A stretch of DNA of 18,136 nt from an uncultured Collinsella sp. (GTDB taxonomy: Bacteria; Actinomycetota; Coriobacteriia; Coriobacteriales; Coriobacteriaceae). Below the pieces are notes generated by a model. That model ran no database searches. It worked only from the letters and a program-made list of their open reading frames with translations, and was not told the origin of the DNA. A program made the position numbers and the translations under genes. Below are positions 5,439 through 12,645 of this stretch, in pieces (position 1 is the stretch's first letter; each line of letters opens with the position of its first letter). The stretch is from the NCBI GenBank assembly GCA_900754385.1, contig CAAECP010000160.1, forward strand, positions 1 to 18,136, read 5' to 3'.

Positions 5439-6062
5439 ATGAAGGTTCTTTTGGTCAATGGCAGTCCCAAGGCAAACGGCAACACCGCCCGCGCACTCGC
5501 CGAGGTCGCCGAGCAACTTAATGCAGAAGGCATTGATACCGAGGTGTTTCAGCTGGGCGCCAAGCCCATTCGCGATTGCATCGGTTGTGGCCTGTGCGGC
5601 AAGCTTGGCGGTCGCTGCACCTTTGACGACGACGTGGTGAACGAGCTCATCGCTGCCGCCGAGCAGGCAGATGGTTTTGTCTTTGGCTCACCCGTCTACT
5701 ATGCGCACCCCAGCGGACGCATCCTTTCGGCCCTCGATCGCGCCTTCTATGCAGGCGGGCATGCCTTTGAGCACAAACCCGGCGCCGCGGTCGCCGTCGC
5801 CCGTCGCGGCGGCACCTCGACCACCTTCGATGTGCTCAACAAGTACTTCACCATTAAGCAAATGCCCGTAGTTGCCTCCACCTACTGGAACAACGTGTTT
5901 GGCCGCGTGCCCGGCGACGCCGATGGGGATGCCGAAGGCCTTGCCACCATGCGAAACATCGGCAAAAACATGGCCTGGCTCCTGCGCTGTATCGAGGCAG
6001 GACAGGCCGCCGGTATCAACGCACCCGAGGCAGATCGCGCAACGACCAACTTCATTCGATAA
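5439..6062 (+). CDS. NAD(P)H-dependent FMN reductase / flavodoxin-like oxidoreductase
   Basis: A 207-residue protein of the flavodoxin-like NADPH-dependent FMN reductase family (IsiM/WrbA-related). The phosphate-binding loop is GSPKANGNT (residues 8-16). A cysteine cluster CIGCGLC (47-53) with C60 in GRCTFDDD is typical of the subgroup that may carry redox-active cysteines, and GSPVYY around residue 83 contacts the flavin. The frame runs open upstream to 5022, but the ATG at 5439 is chosen because GGGAG precedes it and homology begins exactly there. It is a cytoplasmic enzyme, probably reducing flavins, quinones or nitro-compounds; the exact substrate is unknown. It is followed by the 184-base leader of the ArsC-like gene. 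Confidence 0.85.
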   Translation: MKVLLVNGSPKANGNTARALAEVAEQLNAEGIDTEVFQLGAKPIRDCIGCGLCGKLGGRCTFDDDVVNELIAAAEQADGFVFGSPVYYAHPSGRILSALDRAFYAGGHAFEHKPGAAVAVARRGGTSTTFDVLNKYFTIKQMPVVASTYWNNVFGRVPGDADGDAEGLATMRNIGKNMAWLLRCIEAGQAAGINAPEADRATTNFIR

Positions 6063-6096
6063 GTCCAGCGGCGGTAACCTCGATGTCCTATCAATG

Positions 6097-6246
6097 TCAG
6101 CGAAAAGCCAGCTGATGAGGCAAGGTGCCTTGAAAGAGGAGGGCGCTGGGCTTTTGCCCGCGCCCGACGATTGAAAGGCAGATTGCCCATCAGATGGCTT
6201 TGCAGCGTCGAGGTGACCGCCGTTCGTTAGAACGGCGGAACAATAA
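6097..6246 (+). promoter_or_regulatory. Structured leader with consecutive hairpins before the ArsC-like gene
   Basis: Between 6062 and the ATG at 6247 there are successive inverted repeats: TCAGC/GCTGA (6097-6115), AGGCA/TGCCT (6118-6130), GGGCGC-T-GGGC paired with GCCCGCGCCC around TTTT (6141-6165, one bulged T), CCATC/GATGG (6187-6197), and CCGCCGTTC/GAACGGCGG (6217-6238). The last is perfect and contains the only purine-rich sequence at ribosome-binding distance (GGCGG), so it would block translation when folded. No T-tract follows any hairpin. I do not recognise a named riboswitch class. Confidence 0.4.
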
Positions 6247-6588
6247 ATGAATATTCAAATCTTCGGCACCAAAAAGTCCTTTGATACCAAGAAGGCCCAA
6301 CGCTATTTTAAGGAGCGCCGCATTAAGGTGCAGTTTATTGACCTTAAGGAAAAGGAGATGAGCAAGGGCGAGCTCACGAGCGTGATGCAGGCGGTCGGCG
6401 GCATCGACAAGCTGCTCAACCCCAAGGCCAAGGACGAGGAGACGCTCGCGCTCATCCAGCACCTCACCCCCAGCCAGCGCTTTGACAAGCTGCTCGAGAA
6501 CCAGCAGGTTCTCGCCGAACCCATCGTGCGCAACGGCAAAAAGGCCACCGTCGGTTATTGCCCCGATGTATGGGGAGCCTGGGAGTAG
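6247..6588 (+). CDS. ArsC/Spx-family thioredoxin-fold protein lacking the catalytic cysteine
   Basis: A 113-residue protein with the ArsC/Spx/YffB fold: an N-terminal strand NIQIFGT, a helix DTKKAQRYFKERRI, the strand VQFIDL, LNPKAKDE in the middle, and the conserved turn EPIVRNGKKATVGY near residue 91, matching the 'RPiv..g....vGf' motif. YffB-type members read NCDT and arsenate reductases C-x-x-S/C-R at residues 10-13; here the sequence is KSFDT, so the cysteine is replaced. It is therefore unlikely to be an arsenate reductase. A non-catalytic or regulatory role (Spx-like binding) is possible. The ribosome binding site sits in the hairpin at 6217-6238. Confidence 0.8.
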   Translation: MNIQIFGTKKSFDTKKAQRYFKERRIKVQFIDLKEKEMSKGELTSVMQAVGGIDKLLNPKAKDEETLALIQHLTPSQRFDKLLENQQVLAEPIVRNGKKATVGYCPDVWGAWE

Positions 6589-6674
6589 CCTGTGTTATTT
6601 GCCGGCTCGTGGGTATAAGAGCAGGCGTTTGGCATAAGATTCAACTGTAAGCCATGTCTAACAAAGGAGGGCAC

Positions 6675-7805
6675 ATGCCCAACAAACCCGTGAAGATCAT
6701 CATGCTTACCGGATACCTCGGTGCCGGCAAGACCACGCTGCTCAACCACATCCTCGCCAACGACGGCGGTATCCGCGCCGCCGTGATCGTCAACGATATC
6801 GGCGAGATTAACGTCGATGCCAGCCTCATCGCCGACGGCGGCCTTTCCGAGACCGACGACCTCATCCCGCTCACCAACGGCTGCATCTGCTGCACGCTTT
6901 CGGACGACCTCGCCAACCAGCTGCAGGGCATCGCCGATTCGGGCAACTTCGACTACATCATCATCGAGGCATCGGGTATTTGCGAGCCTATCCCCATCGC
7001 CTACACCATCTCGAGCTTCTGCGACGAGGCCAAGGTGGGCGGCGAGCCCAAGCTCGCGCTCGACAACATCGTGGCCGTGGTCGACTGCGCCCGCATGTAC
7101 GACGAGTTCAACGGCGGTCGCGACCTGCTGGCAGAGGATATCGACGAGGACGACATCGAAAGCCTGCTCATCCAGCAGATCGAGTTCTGCTCCACGCTCA
7201 TCCTCAACAAGACCGATACCGTGACGCCCGAGCAGATCGCCGAGCTTAAGGCCATCGTGCGCAGCCTGCAGAAAGACGCTGTGATTGTCGAGGCTCAAAA
7301 CGGCGAGGTCCCCATGGAGGAGCTGCTCGACACCGACCGCTTCGACTTTATGCGCGCCTACAACTCCGCCGCCTGGATCGAGGCCATGGAGCATCCCGAG
7401 GAGCACGACGACCCCGAGGTGCTCGAGTACGACATCGAGACCTTTGTGTACTCGCGCCGCAAGCCGTTTGACCTGCAGAAGTTCACCGATTTTGTTGAGC
7501 AGGAGTGGCCCGACGAGGTCATCCGCGTCAAGGGTCCGCTGTGGCAGACCGGCAATCCGGACATGTGCTACATGTTCGAGCAGGCCGGCCACCAGATGCG
7601 CCTGATGGAGAACGGTCTGTTCGTTGACTCCGCGCCCGAGGGCGAGAAGCAGAAGATCATCGACGAGAACCCCGAGATCATGCAGATTTGGGACGACGAG
7701 ACGGGCGACCGCATGACGAGCCTGTGCATCATCGGCCGTCACATGGACAAGGATGCGCTCATCGCCTCCCTCGATGCCTGCCTGACCGACTGGCACCGCG
7801 CCTAG
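6675..7805 (+). CDS. CobW/COG0523-family GTPase, putative metal chaperone
   Basis: A 376-residue G3E GTPase of the CobW/YjiA/ZigA group. The Walker A motif is GYLGAGKTT (residues 13-21), the metal-binding motif is CICC (70-73, in NGCICCTL), the Walker B-like element is IIIEASG (about 96-101), and NKTD (178-181) gives guanine specificity. The C-terminal CobW domain covers about 240-370. These proteins deliver zinc or other metals, often under metal limitation. The ATG at 6675 follows AAAGGAGGGCAC; an upstream in-frame ATG at 6654 lies before the ribosome binding site and is rejected. A weak promoter (TGTGTT 6591-6596, 17 bases, TATAAG 6614-6619) may start the transcript. No Zur-type operator was seen. 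Transcription ends at the perfect terminator at 7845-7884. Confidence 0.9.
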   Translation: MPNKPVKIIMLTGYLGAGKTTLLNHILANDGGIRAAVIVNDIGEINVDASLIADGGLSETDDLIPLTNGCICCTLSDDLANQLQGIADSGNFDYIIIEASGICEPIPIAYTISSFCDEAKVGGEPKLALDNIVAVVDCARMYDEFNGGRDLLAEDIDEDDIESLLIQQIEFCSTLILNKTDTVTPEQIAELKAIVRSLQKDAVIVEAQNGEVPMEELLDTDRFDFMRAYNSAAWIEAMEHPEEHDDPEVLEYDIETFVYSRRKPFDLQKFTDFVEQEWPDEVIRVKGPLWQTGNPDMCYMFEQAGHQMRLMENGLFVDSAPEGEKQKIIDENPEIMQIWDDETGDRMTSLCIIGRHMDKDALIASLDACLTDWHRA

Positions 7806-7844
7806 GTTTATCCAAGCGGGCATTTTTCCGCCTACGTAACCGCC

Positions 7845-7884
7845 AAACCACCACGAAGGTGCACTGCCCTTCGTGGTGGTTTTT
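7845..7884 (+). terminator. Intrinsic terminator after the CobW-family gene
   Basis: A perfect 15-bp stem, AAACCACCACGAAGG (7845-7859) with CCTTCGTGGTGGTTT (7868-7882), has an 8-base loop and runs into T residues. It separates the CobW-family gene from trmL, whose ribosome binding site starts only about 10 bases later. Confidence 0.9.
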
Positions 7885-7905
7885 CGTTCTGAGCCAAGGA
7901 GATTC

Positions 7906-8505
7906 ATGTTCAATATCGTGCTGTATGCGCCCGAGATTCCGGCCAATACGGGCAATATCGGCCGCACTTGCGTGGTTACCGGTACCCGCCTACATCTGGT
8001 GGAGCCGCTGGGGTTTTCGCTCGACGACAAGACGGTGCGTCGCGCCGGCTTGGGCTACTGGCAAAACTTGGACGTGACGACCTATGCCGGCTGGGAGGAT
8101 TTCCTTGCGCGCAACGGCCTCTCCCCCGCCGATGGTCGCCTGCATCTGCTGACCAAAAAGGCACGCCGCACCTATGCGCAGAGTACCTACCGCGATGGCG
8201 ACTACTTGGTCTTTGGCAGCGAGAGCTCGGGCATTCCCGAGCCACTGCTTGCCGCGGCGCCCGAGCGCAGCGAGCGCATCCCGATGCTGCGCGATTGCGA
8301 CTCACTCGATAACGCCGAGGCTTGGGAAGCTCACGAAGAATCGCTGGGGCATGCCGAGGACGACCACGAAGCCATCCTTCGGCAGGATATCTGCGGCAAC
8401 TTCGTCAATCCGGACGACTACCGCATCAGCGCCCTCAACCTTTCCAACAGCGCCGCCATCGTCCTCTACGAAGCCTTGCGCCAAACAGGCTTTCCGGGAA
8501 TGTGA
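7906..8505 (+). CDS. trmL: tRNA (cytidine/uridine-34-2'-O)-methyltransferase TrmL with an insertion
   Basis: A SPOUT-family methyltransferase that 2'-O-methylates the wobble nucleotide of tRNA-Leu isoacceptors. The start MFNIVLYAPEIPANTGNIGR is diagnostic; motif 2 is FGSESSGIPE (103-112) and the SAM-binding knot is NLSNSAAIVLYEA (178-190). The ATG at 7906 follows AAGGAG at four bases; the upstream extension of the frame lies in the terminator and is rejected. The protein has 199 residues against about 155 in E. coli. The excess is an acidic segment of about 45 residues (130-175, including AWEAHEESLGHAEDDHEA) between RIPML and ISALNLSNS, at the knot loop. The TGA stop lies inside the palindromic repeat. 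Confidence 0.9.
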   Translation: MFNIVLYAPEIPANTGNIGRTCVVTGTRLHLVEPLGFSLDDKTVRRAGLGYWQNLDVTTYAGWEDFLARNGLSPADGRLHLLTKKARRTYAQSTYRDGDYLVFGSESSGIPEPLLAAAPERSERIPMLRDCDSLDNAEAWEAHEESLGHAEDDHEAILRQDICGNFVNPDDYRISALNLSNSAAIVLYEALRQTGFPGM

Positions 8506-8528
8506 CAAAGGGACTGTCCCTTTGTCAC
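8502..8528. repeat. Dispersed palindromic repeat, copy A (perfect)
   Basis: GTGACAAAGGGAC and its exact reverse complement flank a single central T, giving a 27-base perfect palindrome. It supplies the TGA stop of trmL (8503-8505) and lies between trmL and the convergent EcsC-family gene, where it could also work as a bidirectional terminator. Related copies are at 13755-13781 and 17482-17508. Confidence 0.85.
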
Positions 8529-8608
8529 GCAATTAGGTCCGCACCCCTACCTATACCGATTTGCACCAAACGCCGCCAAAGTTCTCCGTCATCGAAGAAC
8601 ACGGTCGG

Positions 8609-10006
8609 TTATCCTTCTGCATCGCAAGCCTCAACCTCACCGTTCACAGAGGCCGTCTCCATACCGACAAGTATTGCAATACGCTCCTGTTTTTCAATGA
8701 TGAACCGCTTATGGTAGAAGATGTTGGCATATTGCAAAACACGATTCATCTGCGAGACATCAAACAAGGCGCCGACAACGCCGCCAAACACGGGAATGGC
8801 CTTGCCGAGGGATTTTTGAGTGATATTCCTGCCAATTTGTTCGAGTACGTTTTTGAAAACACTATTCTCGAGCGACTTCTTGCCGGCATTCTCGAGTGCC
8901 TTACGTGCAGCGGCATTAGCAAGGGCGCGAATCTGCGTGACAAGCATAGCCGCGCCGCCCCGTGCCGCCATTGCCGTCCAGCCTTTCTTGACCGTCTGCT
9001 TCACACCCTCCATCTCGGCTACAAGCATCACTTTACCGATTGTGACAGCCATGCCATCAGCAGAGCCTGCCGACGGAGCCATCGCGTTTGAAAACACATC
9101 GCCCGCAATGACCATTTCAGCCGGATCCTCTTTAACGTTAAATCCGTACATCATGGCAACCGACTGCACCGCGCGATAATAGAGAAACATGCTGAATACG
9201 ATATTGAAGGGCAAACCGGCAAACCCAGGAGCACCCGTCACCGCACCCTCGGTCGCCGCAAGCAGCAAGTGTCTACCGTTCTCACCCGCCGCAATCCTCG
9301 CGACGTCAAAACTGCGAAGCATGAATAACTCGTCAATCGAACGGATAGTAACGCCTTCAAGCGTAGTATTTGCGGCCTCAACAATCTGCGCCTCAGTAAC
9401 GCTGTACTTGGCAGCTTGCTCCTCGATAGCTTTGAAACCATCGACGACCTGCTTCATAACCTGTGCATATAGCTCTTGTTGCTGAATCTCACTTGTAAGC
9501 TCATCGACCGCATCTCCAACGGCAGTGCGAAGATTCTCCGGTATTTTTAGCCCAGCCATATCGGTCAGCTGCTTGAGCTTTGAAGGCGCTACCATCTTTT
9601 CGTATTGCTCGGTCAATACCTCAAGCTCGGCAAGCTCTTGATTGGTCAGCAACGGATCGGGCAACACCCAATCACCGTTATCGTCAACGAGCGTCGATGG
9701 TAGGCCGAGTTGCTCTTGTCGCTTTGCGCTATAGCGTTCATTCGCCGCGGCTGCAGTTGCAGAAGCAATCCCATTTGCAAAGTCAGTAATACCTTTAAGC
9801 GCATTATCCGCCAACGGGCTAGCGGCGTCCGCCAATTCACTCGATTTCTTTTGGGTCTCCTTGACCACACCCATAATGGCGTTTTGCGCGCCATTTAATG
9901 CTCCAAACATTATGTTCTCCAGCGAAGAAGAACCGACACCGGGCTTCCGCTGCTTTTCGGGCTCCGCCTCACCATACTGTTGTCGTTTATCGGACACACT
10001 ATTCAC
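8609..10006 (-). CDS. EcsC-family protein
   Basis: A 465-residue protein. After a polar N-terminal tail, a segment with ENIMFGALNGAQNAIMGVV and Ala-rich helices precedes the EcsC core. The core is marked by VTGAPGFAGLPFNIVFSMFL with YYRAVQSVAMMYGFNVKEDP, and it continues through Gly/Ala-rich helices to GKAIPVFGGVVGALFDVSQM and a terminal YANIFYHKRFI. EcsC is a widespread domain of unknown biochemical role, first named in the Bacillus ecs ABC transporter locus. The hydrophobic Gly/Ala segments suggest membrane association. The GTG start at 10006 is two bases after the DUF4230 stop, so the two are translationally coupled; a GTG three codons on has better spacing to AAGG. The long N-terminal extension (about 180 residues) is not explained. 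Confidence 0.75.
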   Translation of the reverse strand: MNSVSDKRQQYGEAEPEKQRKPGVGSSSLENIMFGALNGAQNAIMGVVKETQKKSSELADAASPLADNALKGITDFANGIASATAAAANERYSAKRQEQLGLPSTLVDDNGDWVLPDPLLTNQELAELEVLTEQYEKMVAPSKLKQLTDMAGLKIPENLRTAVGDAVDELTSEIQQQELYAQVMKQVVDGFKAIEEQAAKYSVTEAQIVEAANTTLEGVTIRSIDELFMLRSFDVARIAAGENGRHLLLAATEGAVTGAPGFAGLPFNIVFSMFLYYRAVQSVAMMYGFNVKEDPAEMVIAGDVFSNAMAPSAGSADGMAVTIGKVMLVAEMEGVKQTVKKGWTAMAARGGAAMLVTQIRALANAAARKALENAGKKSLENSVFKNVLEQIGRNITQKSLGKAIPVFGGVVGALFDVSQMNRVLQYANIFYHKRFIIEKQERIAILVGMETASVNGEVEACDAEG

Positions 10007-10008
10007 CC

Positions 10009-10653
10009 TTACTTAAACGTAACGTTAATATCGACATCGTCGCCGCATAGGGCTTTGACCTGTTTTTCGATCAATCCGCTGGCTCTATCATCAGATTCTT
10101 TGAGCATATCGCTCTCTTCGACCTTCTTGGTCTGCTCTTTCTTCGCCTGTTTCAACAAACCGTTCAGATCGTCCGTACTTACTTGATTCCAGTTCAGAAA
10201 ACCATTGTCCTCAACATATTTCTTCAGTGTATTGGGGTCTGTTGAGAAAGAGGTAATTTCCGAGTGAGGCAATGTAACCTTTACGCTCTTGACCTCTGAG
10301 TTCTCGTCGTTCATATCAATCCGCTTGATTTCAATCTTCATTTTATCGGCATCGATCCCGATATCAGCCTTGCCGTCAATCGTTGCGACATATCGCTTAG
10401 ACGTAAAGGGGTTTTCCCACCCAAGCGGATTCCCCGCTTCATCGATTGAGAGCAGCTGCGTAAAGTTATATTCGTACGTCACAAGCTTTACGACCGGCGC
10501 GATCTCCTCGCGAATCGAATCATCGGTGATCGTTGTAGGATTACGTGTCAAATACAACCAGATACACCCGGCAGTCGCCACGGCCGTAACAGCCAGCAAA
10601 CCGCCAAAGATTAGCTTTTGCGTTATTGTTGTAAACAAGTTTGTTCTTGTCAT
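10009..10653 (-). CDS. Membrane-anchored DUF4230-like protein
   Basis: A 214-residue protein with one N-terminal membrane span (LIFGGLLAVTAVATAGCIWL, about residues 14-33) and an extracytoplasmic domain. That domain begins with EIAPVVKLVTYEYNFTQLLS and continues with GKADIGIDADKMKIEIK, the pattern of DUF4230 proteins, whose function is unknown. The C-terminal part is a charged helix rich in Lys and Glu (QAKKEQTKKVEESDMLKESD). The frame extends upstream to 10725, but the extension overlaps a TTGACA promoter element, so the ATG at 10653 is preferred. The gene is immediately followed by the EcsC-family gene. Confidence 0.65.
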   Translation of the reverse strand: MTRTNLFTTITQKLIFGGLLAVTAVATAGCIWLYLTRNPTTITDDSIREEIAPVVKLVTYEYNFTQLLSIDEAGNPLGWENPFTSKRYVATIDGKADIGIDADKMKIEIKRIDMNDENSEVKSVKVTLPHSEITSFSTDPNTLKKYVEDNGFLNWNQVSTDDLNGLLKQAKKEQTKKVEESDMLKESDDRASGLIEKQVKALCGDDVDINVTFK

Positions 10654-10703
10654 CCTGCTTCGCCTTTCTTTTATGGGCCCGACTTCTCCATCATCTTCCA
10701 TCG

Positions 10704-10733
10704 TGTACATGACGGCACGAATCATTCTGTCAA
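10704..10733 (-). promoter_or_regulatory. Candidate promoter for the DUF4230-EcsC pair
   Basis: A consensus TTGACA (10733-10728, minus strand) is followed 18 bases later by TGTACA, a weak -10 preceded by TCA. It lies directly after the terminator of the upstream lipoprotein gene and about 50 bases before the preferred ATG. Confidence 0.45.
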
Positions 10734-10743
10734 CGGCTTAATG

Positions 10744-10775
10744 AAAAACGCGACCGTTCGGAGAAAACGGTCGCG
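10744..10775 (-). terminator. Intrinsic terminator after the FxLYD lipoprotein gene
   Basis: CGCGACCGT and ACGGTCGCG (10749-10757 and 10767-10775) form a perfect 9-bp stem around a 9-base loop. On the minus strand it is followed by TTTTT. It lies 22 bases after the lipoprotein stop codon. Confidence 0.85.
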
Positions 10776-10797
10776 CATTCTTTCCAATTCCCGCGAA

Positions 10798-11610
10798 TTA
10801 TTCCTTGATGCTGTAATTCGATACTGTCGGCGCGACCCTCGAAGCGTCTACCTCACTCATTACCTCAAACTTCACCTTCTCGCCAGGCGCCCAGGCGGAT
10901 GTATCTGCGTAGCATTCTTCCGCCCTTACACCATCGGCATCGTAAAGAGCAACATTTAGAAAAACGTTTTCGAACGATATGTCAGAGGTGTTTTCGACGA
11001 TTGCGGTGTACGTATAGAGGCCGTAGCCGTCGTCACTTTTCTCAAAGGTCGCCGATGAGAGCAGGCCGTTGATAACCTCATCATTATGCGTCTTCTCCTC
11101 CACGGTCCTACCGTTCTTGATCAGCTCGTCAAACGCATCTCGATACTCATCATCGACCGTCAAGTCATACCGATCAACCAGTTTCTTAAGCTGTGCAGAT
11201 CGTGCGTCATAGGCCTTTTCCCATTCGTCGTAATACTTGGGATCCGATTCCGCATACTTCTTGACAACATCAAGCTGATTATCAAGCAGATTGAGATAGG
11301 CAATGACGTCTTCTTGCATCTTAGTGTCTTTAAATGACGCCTTTTTGAGTTCTTTGTCGTTATCGATCTCGGTTTTAATTGCCTCTTTTCGAACTTTATT
11401 AGAGCCCAGATCAGCATCCTCTCCCAGTGATTCAAGGTAATCCGACCGCTTTTGATAGCCTTGAGCAATCACGGCCATTGCACGTTCATCGGCATAATCA
11501 GGCCCATCGTTTTTCTTCTCAACCTGTGAACAGCCGCTCAGCAGAAGTGCCCCACAGAGCACCGTCGCAAATAGCGAGATCGCCGCAGCCATCCCATAAT
11601 GCCTTTTCAT
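10798..11610 (-). CDS. FxLYD-domain lipoprotein
   Basis: A 270-residue lipoprotein. The signal peptide MKRHYGMAAAISLFATVLCG leads to the lipobox LLSGC with C27 as the lipidated residue. A helical, charged middle (about 45-170) is followed by a C-terminal beta domain (about 180-265), in which YTYTAIVENTSDISFENVFL and the following NVALYDADG match the FxLYD pattern of extracellular proteins. The start at 11610 is fixed by AAGGAGG six bases upstream and by the signal peptide; the frame upstream of it is non-coding. The function is unknown; an anchored envelope role is likely. Transcription ends at 10744-10775. Confidence 0.8.
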   Translation of the reverse strand: MKRHYGMAAAISLFATVLCGALLLSGCSQVEKKNDGPDYADERAMAVIAQGYQKRSDYLESLGEDADLGSNKVRKEAIKTEIDNDKELKKASFKDTKMQEDVIAYLNLLDNQLDVVKKYAESDPKYYDEWEKAYDARSAQLKKLVDRYDLTVDDEYRDAFDELIKNGRTVEEKTHNDEVINGLLSSATFEKSDDGYGLYTYTAIVENTSDISFENVFLNVALYDADGVRAEECYADTSAWAPGEKVKFEVMSEVDASRVAPTVSNYSIKE

Positions 11611-11646
11611 CTTGTCCTCCTTTAAATACAAAACACGATATCTGGC

Positions 11647-11765
11647 CCCCTCGTCAAAAAGCAGACGAATTGGCAACGCGGTGGCACTATTTGGTTCCAG
11701 GGCGTGAACTGGATAAACATCGAGGGAAGGAGTGGACTCCGTGCAATAAACTCCCCTCGTCAAAA
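11647..11765. repeat. Pair of 13-bp direct repeats beside the recombinase gene
   Basis: CCCCTCGTCAAAA occurs at 11647-11659 and again at 11753-11765, enclosing 93 bases. The second copy lies 7 bases after the recombinase stop codon. The enclosed segment holds no gene and only a small GGAGT/ACTCC inverted repeat. The copies could be recombination or duplication footprints. On the minus strand each contains TTGACG, so promoter elements are another reading. Confidence 0.5.
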
Positions 11766-11772
11766 TGTCTAG

Positions 11773-12408
11773 TTAAAGAGGACGAACAGACGGCGAACGG
11801 TCATATCCGTTCGCGTCCGCCCGTCTCCAGCGATCAAACGTCGATGCGCTAACGTTCAAAAGCATTGCGGCCTCTTGCCTCGTAACCTCACCTCCTTCGA
11901 ATGATTTGATGACATCGCGGTAGCTATCCGGACGTTCGAGCGTCGGTCTCCCAAATCTCACACCCCGCAGACGCGCCGACGCGATACCCTCCGCCTGGCG
12001 CTGCTTTATGTTTTCGCGCTCCACCTGAGCCACGTAGCTCAAAACCTGAAGCACTAGATCGGCAATAAAAGTCCCCGTAATTCCATTGGGTTGTTCGCGT
12101 GTATCAAGCAATGGCATATCGAGCACCACGATGGCAACGCGTTTGTCCGTCGTTAGGCGACGCCATTCATCGAGAACTTCACGGTAGTCGCGACCCAATC
12201 GATCGATACTCTTAATCACCAGAACGTCCCCTTCGCGCAGACGACGAAGAAGACGCCGGTACTGAGGACGCCTGAAGTCCTTTCCACTCGCTTTGTCAGC
12301 ATAGATCAAATTCGTTTGGACCGGAAACCGCTCCAGCGCATCCAGTTGGCGATCCAGGTTCTGATCTGCTGACGAAACTCGAGCATACCCATAGATTCTG
12401 TTTTTCAT
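11773..12408 (-). CDS. Serine recombinase (resolvase/invertase family)
   Basis: A 211-residue small serine recombinase. The N-terminal YGYARVSSADQNLDRQLDAL carries the nucleophilic serine (S12) and conserved arginines. GKDFRRPQYRRLLRRLREGD and KSIDRLGRD are the usual catalytic-domain motifs, and VLQVLSYVAQVERENIKQRQ begins the long dimer helix. The C-terminal helix-turn-helix (about 170-205) includes TRQEAAMLLNVSASTFDRW. Members resolve cointegrates or invert DNA. The ATG at 12408 follows AGGGGC. No partner transposase is present. Candidate target sites are the direct repeats at its 3' end and the palindrome at 12487-12503 on its 5' side. Confidence 0.9.
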   Translation of the reverse strand: MKNRIYGYARVSSADQNLDRQLDALERFPVQTNLIYADKASGKDFRRPQYRRLLRRLREGDVLVIKSIDRLGRDYREVLDEWRRLTTDKRVAIVVLDMPLLDTREQPNGITGTFIADLVLQVLSYVAQVERENIKQRQAEGIASARLRGVRFGRPTLERPDSYRDVIKSFEGGEVTRQEAAMLLNVSASTFDRWRRADANGYDRSPSVRPL

Positions 12409-12486
12409 GATTGCCCCTATCAGCCGCACGATGGCGGCTTCAGCTCACCTGAGAGCCCACTCACAATAGGGCGTGCAAATTTCGCG

Positions 12487-12503
12487 AATGGGTTGAACCC
12501 ATT
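12487..12503. promoter_or_regulatory. 17-bp perfect palindrome upstream of the recombinase, candidate res/operator
   Basis: AATGGGTT and AACCCATT flank a central G. Next to it is another palindrome, TTCGCGAA (12481-12488). Resolvase genes usually lie next to their res sites, built from inverted half-sites, and this intergenic region (12409-12645) is the expected place; the assignment is inference. Confidence 0.4.
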
Positions 12504-12569
12504 TTCGGGCTCCAACGTAAGCTATTCAAGCACCGCTTCGATAACGCACGACGCCAACCTTTTGCTTTG

Positions 12570-12621
12570 AAATGAAATTAATCGTTTTTAATTGAGATTA
12601 ACTAGAATAAAATGAAATTAA
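12570..12621 (+). promoter_or_regulatory. Three direct repeats at exact 20-bp period in the ATPase promoter
   Basis: AAATGAAATTAA at 12570-12581 and 12610-12621 flank AATTGAGATTAA at 12590-12601 (two mismatches). The 20-bp period places all three on one face of the helix. A likely -10, TAGAAT (12603-12608), lies between units two and three, so a bound protein would cover the core promoter. The gene starts 25 bases later. This is the layout of an iteron-type operator. Confidence 0.6.
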
Positions 12622-12645
12622 CCCGAGACGCTAAAGGAGGGCATT

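Noticed and set aside
6097..6246. Assignment of the ArsC-like leader to a named riboswitch
   Set aside because: No conserved core of a class I know was visible; only the inverted repeats are supported.
6247..6588. Arsenate reductase annotation
   Set aside because: The catalytic cysteine is missing, so only the fold name is used.
6555..8030. 491-residue open frame on the minus strand
   Set aside because: It is the antisense of the well-supported CobW-family gene and the start of trmL. The long openness follows from high GC content, and its residues (Val, Leu, His, Asp, Gly) look like a shadow.
11611..11763. N-terminal extension of the FxLYD lipoprotein
   Set aside because: The signal peptide and a strong AAGGAGG place the start at 11610. 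The extension crosses the direct-repeat region and has no coding character.
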